Source of the DNA: Periplaneta americana
Taxonomy: Eukaryota > Arthropoda > Insecta > Blattodea > Blattidae
Assembly: GCF_040183065.1 (NCBI RefSeq)
Contig: NC_091120.1
Coordinates: 184,042,396 to 184,106,395 of the forward strand
Length of the DNA: 64,000 bases
Direction of reading: 5' to 3'
Shown: in pieces, positions 43,676 to 54,210 of the stretch
Layout: every line of letters starts with the position of its first letter
Position numbering within the stretch: position 1 is the stretch's first letter
Position numbers and translations under genes: made by a program
The notes under the pieces: model-generated
Database searches by the model: none
Told to the model about the DNA's origin: nothing
The model's input: the letters and a program-made list of their open reading frames with translations, nothing else

Positions 43676-44190
43676 TTATTTATAATTATAAAACAATAAC
43701 TAAAATAATTGATTAGATCCTTCAAAATCGGGAAACAAAAAATTTATAATACAATACAATATAATATCACCTCACGATTCTTGAAGTTGATTACCATTGT
43801 ATGTTTTTGATTTTAAATAGAGGCTTATTTTTTTTCGTTTACTTTCAGATACTGAATATGAACAAAATCCGTGTAAGAGCTTAGGAGAAATCTTTGTATG
43901 TAAACAGATGGTGACCCAAAACAACTTTTCCACGATTGTGATCTGTTTGCAAATCACGTAAGCATAAGCATGAAAGTTTGGAGTTTGCAAACTTTCATGT
44001 TAACATCTTACGGTAATGTTTATGTCAATGTTTATGTGAATCATTGTGAATGATCCCATTTGGTACCCTGGGCACAAACTTCTGTGTTTATTATTAGTGA
44101 CAATTAAAAATTTTATTTCATGTGCCGTCTATGCTTATCCTTATTTAACAAGTATATTGGTTATACAATATTTTGTTACATAAAAGATCA

Positions 44191-44231
44191 ATTGAACGTT
44201 TTCGGCTCAATAGAGCCATCATCAGAAACAA
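44191..44231 (-). ncRNA. hammerhead-like ribozyme motif (palindrome left arm)
   Basis: Minus strand: CTGATGA (plus 44219-44225), extra T, perfect stem II GGCTC-TATT-GAGCC, GAAA, ACGTT. Stem I pairing is weak (two Watson-Crick pairs plus wobble). Confidence 0.5.
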
Positions 44232-44652
44232 GTAAGCCCATATGTATAATATAAGTACACAGTATATTGCCGTACAAGTAAACTCAATTAATACTAATTA
44301 ACATGCTTCTGTATAAAATCGATGATTGTATGGCAATAATTACATTATAAATACAAAGCGGCTATGTGGGCCGTATTAGAGTGTTAAAATTGTTAATGAT
44401 AAAATTACATAAAATACTTTAAAATTATTATAATCAGGAGTAATAGTTGATTATAATAATTTTAAAGTATTTTATGTAATTTTATCATTAACAATTTTAA
44501 CACTCTAATACGGCCCACATAGCCGCTTTGTATTTATAATGTAATTATTGCCATACAATCATCGATTTTATAAAGAAGCATGTTAATTAATATTAATTGA
44601 GTTTACTTGTACGGCAATATACTGTGTACTTATATTATACATATGGGCTTAC

Positions 44653-44697
44653 TTGTTTCTGATGATGGCTCTATAGAGCCGAAAACGTTCAATTGAT
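44653..44697 (+). ncRNA. hammerhead-like ribozyme motif (palindrome right arm)
   Basis: CTGATGA at 44659-44665, extra T 44666, stem II GGCTC (44667-44671) TATA GAGCC (44676-44680), GAA 44681-44683, then AACGTT C. Stem II is a perfect 5-bp stem and differs from the other PLE lineages while keeping its pairing. Stem I is weak. Confidence 0.5.
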
Positions 44698-44896
44698 ATA
44701 TTATGTAACAAAATATTGTATAACCAATATACTTGTTAAATAAGGATAAGCATAGACGGCACATGAAATAAATTTTAATTGTCACTAATAGTATATTAGC
44801 TTATCGGTCCTATCATGCCTTTTAAATTTAAAATTCTGTGTTTATGTTACGGTTATGTTTAATTTTAATTGTGAATGGGCCTTAAATAACAGCGAT

Positions 44897-44914
44897 GATA
44901 ATAATAATAATAAC

Positions 44915-44965
<51 letters not shown>
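44897..44965. repeat. (AAT)n microsatellite, left of LINE-A
   Basis: An AAT array of about 69 bp with one interruption. The same phase resumes at 45886-45934 after the LINE. Confidence 0.95.
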
Positions 44966-44969
<4 letters not shown>

Positions 44970-44971
44970 TT

Positions 44972-45232
44972 TAACTTCGCTTTAGAATATGCCATTAGGA
45001 AAGTTCAGGATAACAGGCAGGGTTTGGAATTGAACAGGTTACATCAGCTTCTTGTCTATGCGGATGACATGAATATGTTAGGAGAAAATCCACAAACGAT
45101 TAGGGAAAACACGGGAATTTTACTGGAAGCAAGTAAAGCGATCGGTTTGGAAGTAAATCCCGAAAAGACAAAGTATATGATTATGTCTCGTGACCAGAGT
45201 ATTGTACGAAATGGAAATATAAAAATGGAGAT
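44972..45232 (+). pseudogene. LINE-A reverse-transcriptase catalytic segment
   Basis: The frame reads [40 protein letters not shown] (YADD with both catalytic Asp), [20 protein letters not shown] and [13 protein letters not shown]. After this a missing T shifts the frame; the downstream C-terminal frame is 45248-45862. The ATG at 44895 lies in the microsatellite and is not a real start. Confidence 0.88.
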
Positions 45233-45247
45233 TTATCCTTCGAAGGG

Positions 45248-45862
45248 GTGGAAAAATTCAAATATCTTGGAGCAACAGTAACAAATATAAATGACACTCG
45301 GGAGGAAATTAAACGCAGAATAAATATGGGAAATGCGTGTTATTATTCGGTTGAGAAGCTTTTATCATCTAGTCTGCTGTCAAAAAATCTGAAAGTTAGA
45401 ATTTATAAAACAGTTATATTACCGGTTGTTCTGTATGGTTGTGAAACTTGGACTCTCACTCTGAGAGAGGAACATAGGTTAAGGGTGTTTGAGAATAAGG
45501 TGCTTAGGAAAATATTTGGGGCTAAGTGGGATGAAGTTACAGGAGAATGGAGAAAGTTACACAACGCAGAGCTGCACGCATTGTATTCTTCACCTGACTT
45601 AATTAGGAATATTAAATCCAGACGTTTGAGATGGGCAGGGCATGTAGCACGTATGGGCGAATCCAGAAATGCATATAGAGTGTTAGTTGGGAGACCAGAG
45701 GGAAAAAGACCTTTGGGGAGGCCGAGACGTAGATGGGAGGATAATATTAAAATGGATTTGAGGGAGGTGGGATATGATGATAGAGACTGGATTAATCTTG
45801 CACAGGATAGGGACCGATGGCGGGCTTATGTGAGGGCGGCAATGAACCTTCGGGTTCCTTAA
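45248..45862 (+). CDS. LINE-A C-terminal domain, open frame of 204 codons
   Basis: [20 protein letters not shown] through [80 protein letters not shown] and the terminal AMNLRVP-stop. It is intact over its whole length. Function in the family: the thumb and C-terminal region of the LINE ORF2 protein. It is the least decayed LINE frame in the window. Confidence 0.88.
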   Translation: MEKFKYLGATVTNINDTREEIKRRINMGNACYYSVEKLLSSSLLSKNLKVRIYKTVILPVVLYGCETWTLTLREEHRLRVFENKVLRKIFGAKWDEVTGEWRKLHNAELHALYSSPDLIRNIKSRRLRWAGHVARMGESRNAYRVLVGRPEGKRPLGRPRRRWEDNIKMDLREVGYDDRDWINLAQDRDRWRAYVRAAMNLRVP

Positions 45863-45882
45863 AAGCCATTTGTAAGTAAGTA

Positions 45883-45934
<52 letters not shown>

Positions 45935-46694
45935 TCATTATTCCTGACTGGTCTCTGGCGAGTTTATTTACTCCAATGTATATCATGTGTAATTTTGTGT
46001 TTCTTTTGTTTCTTGAAGCATCTTTTTTGTTTCCGAAATGAATGCAATTTTTATATTATTTTAATTTAAGGTTCTATCCAACACTCTTTTTCCTTTTCAC
46101 ACAATCCTCTAATGTTTCACGTAGCAGACTTAAATCGTGTATCTTTATTCGTCATTGCTTTGTAGTTATCTGAAGATCTTTGTAGTTATCTGAAGATCCA
46201 TCAAACTTCTTTCTTTGAGACTTGTCAGTGATATGCATGTCCTTTGTGTGACTTACGAGCCCAAAGCAGAGTAAGTTCAGTGATGGCGCTGCTACCATGA
46301 AGCCTCTGGACATGCTTGCCTAATAGGTCTAGTTTTAAGAAAAACAGCAGGTTATAAATGGAACGACTACAAAACAAATACCGATACAAGGTATATTGGA
46401 AGAATTGGGAATGACATCAGCCTTTGAATAAGTTTTAAATTATAAGTCAAAATACAGTAGCTACAGCATGTCAACAGATATTCTAGATTAGATTATTAAG
46501 AAACTACACCCTGGCGAGTACAAGAAACCCTGGAAGAACAATGAAGAGACTTCTCGACCACTAATATGAGATCCAAACAGGTCCCATTCTGTAGACCAAC
46601 TCCTTTGAAGCTACATGATGATAATGATGATGATAATAAGAATAAAATAATTAATAATAATACTAATAATATTGCCATGGAAGTACTTGCGATA

Positions 46695-47664
46695 TAGTGT
46701 TACTATAAATGATCTTTCTGATTACAAACTTGAATAACTATCATTAGGAGACACTTAGAAACATGATATTGGTATCAATGGAAAGAGAAACTCAAATATT
46801 TTTTGTTATGTTGGTGAACCTATCGCATATTTATTAATTTCGTTGCTAGGAGAACGATATAACAGAAAAATGGCTGCAAATGAAGACAGGAGGGCATTTT
46901 GTGTCTAGATTTTCACATATCCCAGCCGTGAAAAGGTGTATGGCCCTTTCTTTTTTGTCGAGGCGGCAGTCACAGGTAATTCGTACCTAGACAGTTATGG
47001 CTTCTTCCACAACTGTAACAGTACATCGAAGGTCTCATTTTTCAGCAGGGTGGGGCACCACCCCATTACCACTTAGGTGTCAGAAACGAACTGAATACAC
47101 AACTTCTAAGGAGATGGATTGGACGTGCTGGCCGTGAAGATTTAGAATGTTTGCATTGGCCTCCACGTTCCCCCGACCTCACTCCTTGTGATTGTTTTCT
47201 GTGGGGTTTTATAAAACAACAAGTGTATCAGCCACCATTACCACCTACCATTGAGGATCTTCGTGTCCGCATCACAGAGGCCATTGCACTGGTGGATGGT
47301 CTAATGCTACAACATGTACCGGTATGGCAGGAAATTGACTACAGACTTTGTGTGTGTCGTGTGACACAAGGAGGTCACATTGAGCACATGTGACTTACTT
47401 ACGGTTGTGAACCAAATGTTTCTCTTTCTGTTTCATGTTTCCCAGTGAAAAAATTAAAAAATTGTTGGAGTTACTGGGTCTGTTGATAAAAATTTCATGT
47501 TTTGTCATTTTTGCTGATTTAAGAGTAGCACATGTGATTTAACCGAATGGATAACAAAAATATTTGAGTTTCTCTTTCCATTGATACCAATATCATGTTT
47601 CTAAATGTCTACTAACGATAGTTATTCAAGTTTGTAATCGGAAAGATCATTTATAGTAACACTG
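46695..47664 (+). mobile_element. mariner-like element with 115-bp terminal inverted repeats
   Basis: Left 46695-46810 and right 47549-47664 are inverted copies at roughly 95% identity, starting (C/T)AGTGTTACTATAAATGAT, with TA on both sides (46693-46694, 47665-47666). Transposase relics inside on plus: FQQGGAPPHYH (second catalytic Asp replaced by Gly), WPPRSPDLTPCD, then the 47151-47393 frame. Only the C-terminal half of the transposase remains. 45990-46690 has a 20-bp tandem echo at 46158-46197 but no gene. Confidence 0.92.
47010..47393 (+). pseudogene. mariner-like transposase C-terminal relic
   Basis: Broken frame: NELNTQLLRRWIGRAGREDL, then LHWPPRSPDLTPCDCFLWGF (third catalytic Asp), QQVYQPPLPPTIEDLRVRIT and EIDYRLCVCRVTQGGHIEHM-stop. 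A 4-bp insertion near 47320 (ACCGGTATGG) disturbs VWQEIDYR. Family identification rests on the WPPRSPDLTPCDFFLWG signature. Confidence 0.85.
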
Positions 47665-47765
47665 TATAAGAATTCTTGACCACAGCACCATGTTCCAACT
47701 GCCTTTTACATTTGGGAAAGACTTGGTACTCAATTTGATAGAAGGCTCAGTGAACCTCAGAGCCA

Positions 47766-47880
47766 TTCTAAAATTTTGGCAGCAAGGAAACCACTGTCAC
47801 ACACGGGATTGAACCCTGGACCTTCCAGTCCGCAGCCAATTACTCTACCATCTGAACTACTCGGCTGCCATAATAAAAAT
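47766..47880 (-). mobile_element. tRNA-derived SINE (family S6)
   Basis: The minus strand reads GGCAGCCGAGTAGTTCAGAT, GGTAGAGTAATTGGCTGCGG, B box GGGTTCAATCCCG (about 47797-47809), then GTGTGACAGTGGTTTCCTTG. The head lies against an (AAT)n array at 47896-47951. Confidence 0.75.
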
Positions 47881-47895
47881 AAAAATAAAATAAAA

Positions 47896-47897
47896 TG

Positions 47898-47950
<53 letters not shown>

Positions 47951-47951
47951 T
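47896..47951. repeat. (AAT)n microsatellite
   Basis: An AAT run of about 56 bp. Overlapping ORFs encode poly-Ile or poly-Tyr and are artefacts. Confidence 0.95.
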
Positions 47952-48638
47952 AGACGCAGTATTTATCCTGCAGAATGTCTCTTTGTGATATCCAGCAGTA
48001 GTGAACCAGTACTTCATGTTTATTCTCAAAATATCTTGGTAAAGTCGATCTTTGTTAATCAGAATCTACGGTCAAATACTCTGGCATAGAAGTCGAAGTG
48101 TAAATCCGGTGTTTATTTTAAGAGGCATCTTCCATCTCATTCTTAAGAAGGCTAGAAGAGATTTGCTAGTATCGGAAGTACTTTTCAGCTCATTGTTTTC
48201 TCCAGAAAGTTCTTTTGTCATATCTCTGAATATAACTCATTCAATCTGTTACCTTAGTGAAATACATTTTCAAAACGTTTATCTCTCAACAACTCTCGTA
48301 TTTGTGAGCCTACAAACATTCCTTAAATGATTTTTACTTCACTGACTTATGGAAACTCTTTTTTTCAAATGAAGGCTCCATACCCCACTGTGAGCCACTG
48401 CTTTCGTATCAATTTTAATGGACCTCAAAATAATTGTAGACATCAAACAACATAACATTTTACGTTTTTGCATTCCTTAGCTGGCAATAACGTAACTATA
48501 AAAACTTGTAAATTAATCTAATAAAATGAGACCATAATTTTTATCCATTTTGAATCTTTCATACACTACTTTTAACACTTGAATATAAATACTTGATTAA
48601 ATGGCGAACTTACTCGTGTTAATTATGTAAGCATGTGC

Positions 48639-48682
48639 GGCTTACAGATGTTTCGGTGTTACTTCATACCATCCTCAGAGCC
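48639..48682 (-). ncRNA. hammerhead ribozyme candidate (PLE)
   Basis: Minus strand: GGCT, CTGAGGA (plus 48672-48678), extra T, stem II GGTAT...ACACC (four pairs of five), GAA, AC-ATCT-GT stem III, A at the cleavage position, AGCC pairing fully with GGCT. All invariant core positions are intact. Confidence 0.7.
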
Positions 48683-48697
48683 TTCTGTGTCTTGGCG

Positions 48698-49489
48698 TCA
48701 TCTCAACATCTCTGCCTGTTGTGTGGGTGCGTTCGTGTGATGAAGAGTTGAGTCAAATAGTGTGTGTGTTCTGAAATTGATCCGTGTGTTGAGAATTTGA
48801 TTGGGGTGTGTTTTAGTGTGTTTGTATATTTCATATTGTTCTAGCGTGTTGAGTTTTTGGTTTTTGGGTTGTATGTGTAGGATTTCCATGTCTGTTTTTA
48901 TGTTATTGTATGTGTGGTTAGCATTAGTTATGTGTTCGGCATATGTAGATGTATTGTGTCTTCTGGTTATTGCTTTAATGTGTTCTTTGTATCGAGTTTG
49001 GAATGATCTGCCTGTCTGTCCAATGTAGAAACTGTTGCAACTATTGCATGTGAGTTTGTATACGCCTGTGTGGTTGTATTTATTTGTTTGTGTTGTTTGT
49101 GTGTTGAGATGTCTTTGTAGTGTGTTTTCTGTTCTGTATGCTATGTTGTATTTCTGTTTTCTGAATGAGGATGCGATCTTGTGTTGTTTGTGTTTTGTGT
49201 GTTTTTATGTTTGTTGAGTTTTTGTTTTGTCTTCCTTATGATGTTGTCTATTATGTTTGGGTTGTAATCATTTTCTTGTGCTATGTATTTGATTGTGTTC
49301 ACTTCTTCATTGTAGTGTTGTTGGCTCATGGGTATGTTGAGTAATCTGTGTACCATTGCCCTGAATGCAGCATGTTTGTGTTGTGTGGGGTAATTAGATG
49401 TGTTGTGTATGTGTGTGGTGGTGGTGGTTGGTTTTCTGTATATTTTGAAGGTGTGTTTGTTGTCAACTTTTGTTATGGTGATATCTGTA
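48698..49489 (-). pseudogene. PLE reverse-transcriptase C-terminus plus GIY-YIG endonuclease
   Basis: From 49489 down: DITITKVDNKHTFKIYRKPT, TSNYPTQHKHAAFRAMVHRL and NTIKYIAQENDYNPNIIDNI (end of the PLE reverse transcriptase), then GVYKLTCNSCN-FYIGQTGRSFQTRYKEHI (GIY-YIG endonuclease, about 49085-48985), HTKTHPNQILNTRINF and a stop at 48698. A frameshift near 49145 separates the halves. The catalytic reverse-transcriptase palm is lost by truncation. Confidence 0.9.
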
Positions 49490-49763
49490 AGCCGCACATG
49501 CTTACATAATTAACACGAGTAAGATCGCCATTTAATCAATTATTTATATTCAAGTGTTAAAAGTAGTGTACGAAAGATTCAACATGGATTATATTTATGC
49601 ATTTCATAACATGCATCTCACAAAAAAACTGTGGATGGTACAGAGAATATTGACTCTTAATATCTACTTGGTCGAGTTCCGGTTTTCTGTAAAACATATA
49701 AAGAAAAAAAAAAGAAATACTTGTCTCATATAAATCCAGTTGTTACAAAGGATCGAAATATGT

Positions 49764-49765
<2 letters not shown>

Positions 49766-49841
<76 letters not shown>
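49766..49841. repeat. (AG)n microsatellite
   Basis: A perfect AG run of about 76 bp. Confidence 0.97.
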
Positions 49842-49845
<4 letters not shown>

Positions 49846-50457
49846 AAAACAATATCTTGAATACCGGTATCTTTAGTGTTTGAAATTTTCGGAATTTTCA
49901 GTGAGCTATCAACAGGTATCACCAACTTGCGTAGAAAAAAGTGCTGACAATCTGCGTGAAGGAATTCACTTGTTTTTATACATATCTGCACCTGAAACTT
50001 AAGAACCAATAGTAATATTGATCGGTAGTAACATAGGTATGTTATTCTTCTGCTAACCACATAATTTAAACAAACAAATAAATAAATAATGTAGACTACA
50101 TAGGTAGGTAAGTAGGGAGGCAGACAGATGGATAGATGAAGGAAACAGAAGGACTGATGAAAGAATGGTGAGACTGACAGACAAGTCAGACAGACAAATA
50201 AAATATTAGTACTGAACAAATTTTAACTTTATTTTATGCGAGCATGCGCAGTAATAGTACCCTACATTAGAGCTTGAATCAAATAATTTTGATGCTCTCT
50301 CGTTTAGGTACTTATTTGTCTTCTACTGAGAACCCATAATATATAGACTATTCAAATTATATGTTAATTTTTGGATTCTATACTTTGAGTTTAGTGGTGG
50401 TTCGTAAAGTTTAATCACTTAGAAATTGATTTACCAAACAATAATGCTAAATAAAAA

Positions 50458-51668
50458 CACTTACATTTAGGTTAGAACACTTGAAATGGAGTAAAAAAGT
50501 TCCAATTCCTCCCAACGTCAAAACCCAAATTAGCTTCCTAGAAAAAGTATCTCACTTAAAATTCAGTCTGAAAATACCCACTTACATTTAGGTTAGAACA
50601 CTTGAAATGAAGTAAAAAAGTTCCAATTCCTCCCAACGTCAAAACCCAAATTAGCTTCCTAGAAAAAGTATCTCACTTAAAATCCAGTCTGAAAATACCC
50701 AACAACAGAGAGAAGCTCCAAATAAGAGAAAACCCCTAGATTTTAAACAGCTCAACTACACTTTACAGCTAACAGAAGAAGTAAATAAATCAGAAACACC
50801 CACAGACGTAATGAAAGCTCTAGTCCTCGAAACAATCAACACAAAATATCCCCCAAAAGAATGGTTACATATTTTTACAGACGGATCTTCTAAAGACCAC
50901 CGAATTGGAGCAGGAGTCTCATGTTCACTGTTCTCATTTTATCAAGCAACAGGTCTTAACGCCATAAATTACGACGGAGAAATAATGGCAATACACATAG
51001 CTCTACAGCAATTAATGAATATCTCAATTAACAAGTACAATAAAGCAGTAATCTTCTCAGATTCCAAAGCTGCAATTCAAGCAATATGCTCAAACACCAC
51101 AAAAAAATCAGAGAAAATAAAGGATTGCTACAACATATTAGTCCAAAATTTTAACAAAACAATTCACATACAGTGGGTCCCGGCACACTGTGGGCTCGAA
51201 GGCAACAAACTGGCAGATACACTTGCCAAGAAAGGCACAACAATACAGCAAATGAAGACGACAAATCTGCCAATGATTTCAGTAAAGCGCCTGATCAATT
51301 CTAAATTCTCACATCATCTTATTGAGGAAACAAAAAAAATGCCGAAAACAAAAAATGGAACACCCTAATCTTGAACCCAGAAGTAATCCCACAAGCACCA
51401 CAGAAAACAACAGTTGTAGCCTGAAGTTGCAGCCTTCAGGCTGCTTACAGGACACGATTGCTTGGCAAGCCACTTACATAAACTACAAATTTTAAATTCA
51501 TCATCGTGTCCCCTGTGCAACAGTCAAGAGTAGATGAACGAGAGCCACTTGAAGACCTGCAATGCACTATCCGCAGAAGACACTGTAGCCCAGAAGTATT
51601 GAAGAGCATGAATGCTAATGGCTTCATTGCTAGATGCAAGGCATTGAGACAACAACAACAACATTTTA
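50458..51668 (+). mobile_element. LINE-B copy with intact RNase H domain
   Basis: Starts with LINE-type coding that contains a 121-bp tandem duplication (50458-50578 and 50579-50699), continues through an RNase H frame (50811-51368) and a frameshifted zinc-knuckle end (SSCPLCNS...HLKTCNAL near 51500-51570), and ends GCATTGAGACAACAACAACA. It is the longest LINE-B copy here. The shorter ones are at 23038, 23519, 24538 and 58160. The target duplication is not identified. Confidence 0.88.
50811..51368 (+). CDS. LINE-B RNase H domain
   Basis: The frame of 185 codons has all four type I RNase H acidic residues in order: IFTDGSS (D24), INYDGEIMAI (E57), VIFSDSKAAI (D84) and GNKLADTLAKKG (D136), plus the catalytic-loop His in WVPAHCGLEGN (H126). 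In LINEs this domain degrades the RNA of the RNA-DNA hybrid during integration. The first ATG is probably internal to a longer ORF2, because coding-like sequence precedes it. The frame fails at 51368, where other copies continue to the knuckle. Confidence 0.9.
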   Translation: MKALVLETINTKYPPKEWLHIFTDGSSKDHRIGAGVSCSLFSFYQATGLNAINYDGEIMAIHIALQQLMNISINKYNKAVIFSDSKAAIQAICSNTTKKSEKIKDCYNILVQNFNKTIHIQWVPAHCGLEGNKLADTLAKKGTTIQQMKTTNLPMISVKRLINSKFSHHLIEETKKMPKTKNGTP

Positions 51669-51788
51669 GAACAACAAATTTAATCATGCATAGTGAAAAC
51701 ATGCACTTACCGTATTTGCTGAACTGAAAAAAGCAGGCCAAATAAAATAAACTTTTCAAATTACTTCCATAGGAAGTGTGGTACCTTC

Positions 51789-52636
51789 CAGTGGCGTAGC
51801 GTCAATGTAAGCTAAAAAGCTCAGCTTCCCCAGTTAATAATAATTTCATAATAAACCTGCAGTTTATGGACAAAATTATTTATTAATTTTAATAGAATTT
51901 ATATTTACGCATTAAATATTGTGATGCGGCAGCTCAGGATGATTTGTGATGCAGCAGTAAACAAGAAGCCTGCACACACCAGCTTCCAAGCAGACTGGTT
52001 TCTTCTGTGTAACCCACCCCGCACATTTTCCATCCCTTTCTAACTAAACTACCCTGGTCGCAAGACTAGCAAGAAGCTAGCTTTGACATTGAAAATAAGT
52101 AGTTTCCGAGTTATTCCTTTTCGTCAGTTGTGTTTACTTGAAGTGTTAGTGTGCATTGTGGCTGATATAATAAATAATGATTGAAATAACAGTTCCTGAC
52201 ACCAATTTACTTGAATTTTTAAGGACAATTCTATTATCAAGGCTGACTTACGAGCAAAAGTGTGATCTAAAAAACAAATGACCGACTCCCTTGCTGTCAA
52301 TGAAGGACACAATCAAAAGACAGACGCATACTTACGTACTGTATCTATTGACCGTTAATATTGTGATTCCTCTAACTATGACAGGGAGTGAGCTAATGTT
52401 ATACATATACGTGTCTATTTGTTAGAGATATGTGTAAACCGTGAAATCATATTTTACTATGTACCATTTGAGGTCATGCCTTATTGGTGTTACGAGGTTC
52501 CAACCAATCTTCGATTGCTGACTGACATTGACTACTATTTACTTTAAGACTATATTTTTGTAATATGTTTTCTCATATCGCATGAAAGACAACTTGAGTT
52601 AGCTTCCCTTGCTCAAAATTTCACGCTACGCCACTG
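51789..52636. mobile_element. hAT-type element with perfect 8-bp target duplication (848 bp)
   Basis: GTACCTTC at 51781-51788 and 52637-52644 flanks ends reading CAGTGGCGTAGCGTCAA (left) and CAGTGGCGTAGCGTGAA (right, minus strand). CAGTGGCGTAGC is a widespread hAT terminus. The interior has no long ORF; the fragment QADWFLLCNP near 51985 may be a transposase shadow. Non-autonomous. Confidence 0.95.
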
Positions 52637-52950
52637 GTACCTTCCAGTAGCTGCCACTGTCTTAAGATATACAGGGTGATTCAGAATTAGTATATATTTT
52701 AGGGGGTGATAGTATGGACTGTTCTGAGTAGAAAAGTTCATATAAACATGTGTCCAATTTTCAATGACTGTGGAGATACGGTACAGCTGTTTGAATGTTA
52801 CGCATAAAAAGTGTTACAAGTAGCAAGAAGAAAATACATGTGACTTAAGATTATATTTATTACTTACTTACGTAGTTTCAATACATTTCTACATGTGCAG
52901 AATACCATACCTACTTGTCACCTGTTTCAGACTTGTGCGTGCATCAGATC

Positions 52951-54210
52951 CAGGGCCGCTGAGAAGGGGGGACAAGGGGGGCGAGTGCATATGGGCCCAT
53001 GAGTAAGAAGGGCCCATCAGATTAAGTGAGTCTGATTACTTTTTATTACCACGAATAATTATTCGTAGATACATACGGGTACTATAAAATTTTGTAAGAA
53101 TATTTGTTGCATAAATGTGACATATTAACTCAACAATAGTAGAATTAATACAAATTACCACTTTATATGTAGATATTTGACTTTTATATAATAGAATATC
53201 AGTTTCCCGCATTAACCTTCACCGACACGACACTTAAGGGCCCCGGCATTTGCCTGAACTATGTTCCCATTGCTTGTACCGAACATGTTAAATTATTTAT
53301 TGGCTTGTGCTTTTTAACTACCTCCGCAATATGCTAATAGATGCTCCCAAACCGAAGTCACAGGATCACGTTTCCTTTTCAGTACCTACATTGTATGTTT
53401 CGTGTCGAAACTTTCATCTTTTCGTTGTCGTTTGTCTATTAAATTCTGTTCATTAGTGTTACCGGTTATAGTTTAACTGCACAATAGACAAGTACAGGCA
53501 TAAGTCGGGAGCTGAGAAGCACAAGGAGAGAGAGAAAAAAATTGGAAGATATTAGTATGGGTGCTAGACTGCGTGAAAAATATTATGAAGACATTAACAA
53601 AGAGATCAGTGATGAGCCGAAATATTTAAAATCAATTCATGCCTCTAATTTAGGGCCAACCTCAATGAAACCTAGGAATCTCCTAAATAGTCTGAGGGAA
53701 TTAAAACTGGACAGTTTATTTCCAAATATTTGTATAGCCATTAGAATATTCTATACAATTCCTGTGACAGTTGCTGATGCTGAAAGATCCTTCAGCAAAA
53801 TGAAGGAAATAAAAATGTATTCAGATAAACAATGTGTCAAGAACGACTGAGTAACCTTGGCTCCTAAGTCTGGAGTGCGATCTTGCTAGGTCTTTAAATT
53901 TTGGTGATATAATTGATGATTTTGCATCATTGAAGTCAAGAAGAGTTGTTTGTTGATGTTGGACTGCAAGTTAGAAATTACAGGTGTTTAGGAATGTAAT
54001 ATATTGTGCTAATGTGAAATTTAGCTAAAAGTTTTCAATGTAAGAAAAGTGTATATTTTTAGGTTCGTATCTATGTATGGGTTATCTTTTATTTATTTTT
54101 CAAATAATTAATATGGTTAGAATAACTGGTAACTTGTAATTGTTACTTTTTTCAACAGGGGTCCGAGTACAGTATTGCATAGGGGCCCATAATTTCTGTC
54201 GGCAGCCATG
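52951..54210 (+). mobile_element. hAT element nested in the TIR element
   Basis: ATCAGATC (52943-52950) and ATCGGATC (54211-54218) are a near-perfect 8-bp duplication. The ends CAGGGCCGCTGAGA and CATGGCTGCCGACAGA (minus strand) are imperfect TIRs, with shared subterminal blocks (ATATGGGCCCAT; TAGGGGCCCATAAT). It contains a transposase C-terminus on plus at 53542-53960. Confidence 0.88.
53542..53850 (+). pseudogene. hAT transposase C-terminal dimerisation region
   Basis: The frame includes RNLLNSLRELKLDSLFPNIC and IAIRIFYTIPVTVADAERSF SKMKEIK (in two blocks), the hAT C-terminal dimerisation motif (LP.T.a..ERSFS..K.IK). A 1-2 base shift at 53840 moves the continuing LSNLALL-type sequence to another frame (through RSLNFGDIIDDFASLKSRR near 53930). 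The zinc-finger and catalytic parts are missing. Confidence 0.88.

Larger units (their letters stand above)
44094..44790. repeat. near-perfect 0.7-kb palindrome of PLE terminal sequence
   Basis: The left arm 44094-44442 and right arm 44454-44790 are inverted copies with few differences (AAAAGATC against ATATATCA; CAATAG against CTATAG). The centre GGAGTAATAGT is 11 bp. Each arm holds a hammerhead-like core and terminal-type sequence, but no protein coding. I read it as head-to-head PLE terminal regions without a body. Confidence 0.92.
44966..45885 (+). mobile_element. best LINE-A copy, 5'-truncated, inside an (AAT)n array
   Basis: Covers the reverse-transcriptase YADD box to the C-terminus, with the standard terminus TTCCTTAAAAGCCATTTGTA-AGTAAGTAA. 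One single-base deletion around 45226 separates two frames. Both flanks are (AAT)n. It lacks the endonuclease and the first half of the reverse transcriptase. Confidence 0.93.
48545..49588 (-). mobile_element. Penelope-like element with inverted terminal regions
   Basis: The terminal region 48545-48647 recurs inverted at 49490-49588 (ACTACTTTTAACACTTGAAT, TTACTCGTGTTAATTATGTA, GCATGTGCGGCTTACAGAT). Between them the minus strand encodes the end of the PLE reverse transcriptase and its endonuclease. Inverted terminal regions around a 5'-truncated body are a known PLE configuration. The left terminus carries a hammerhead motif. Confidence 0.9.
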
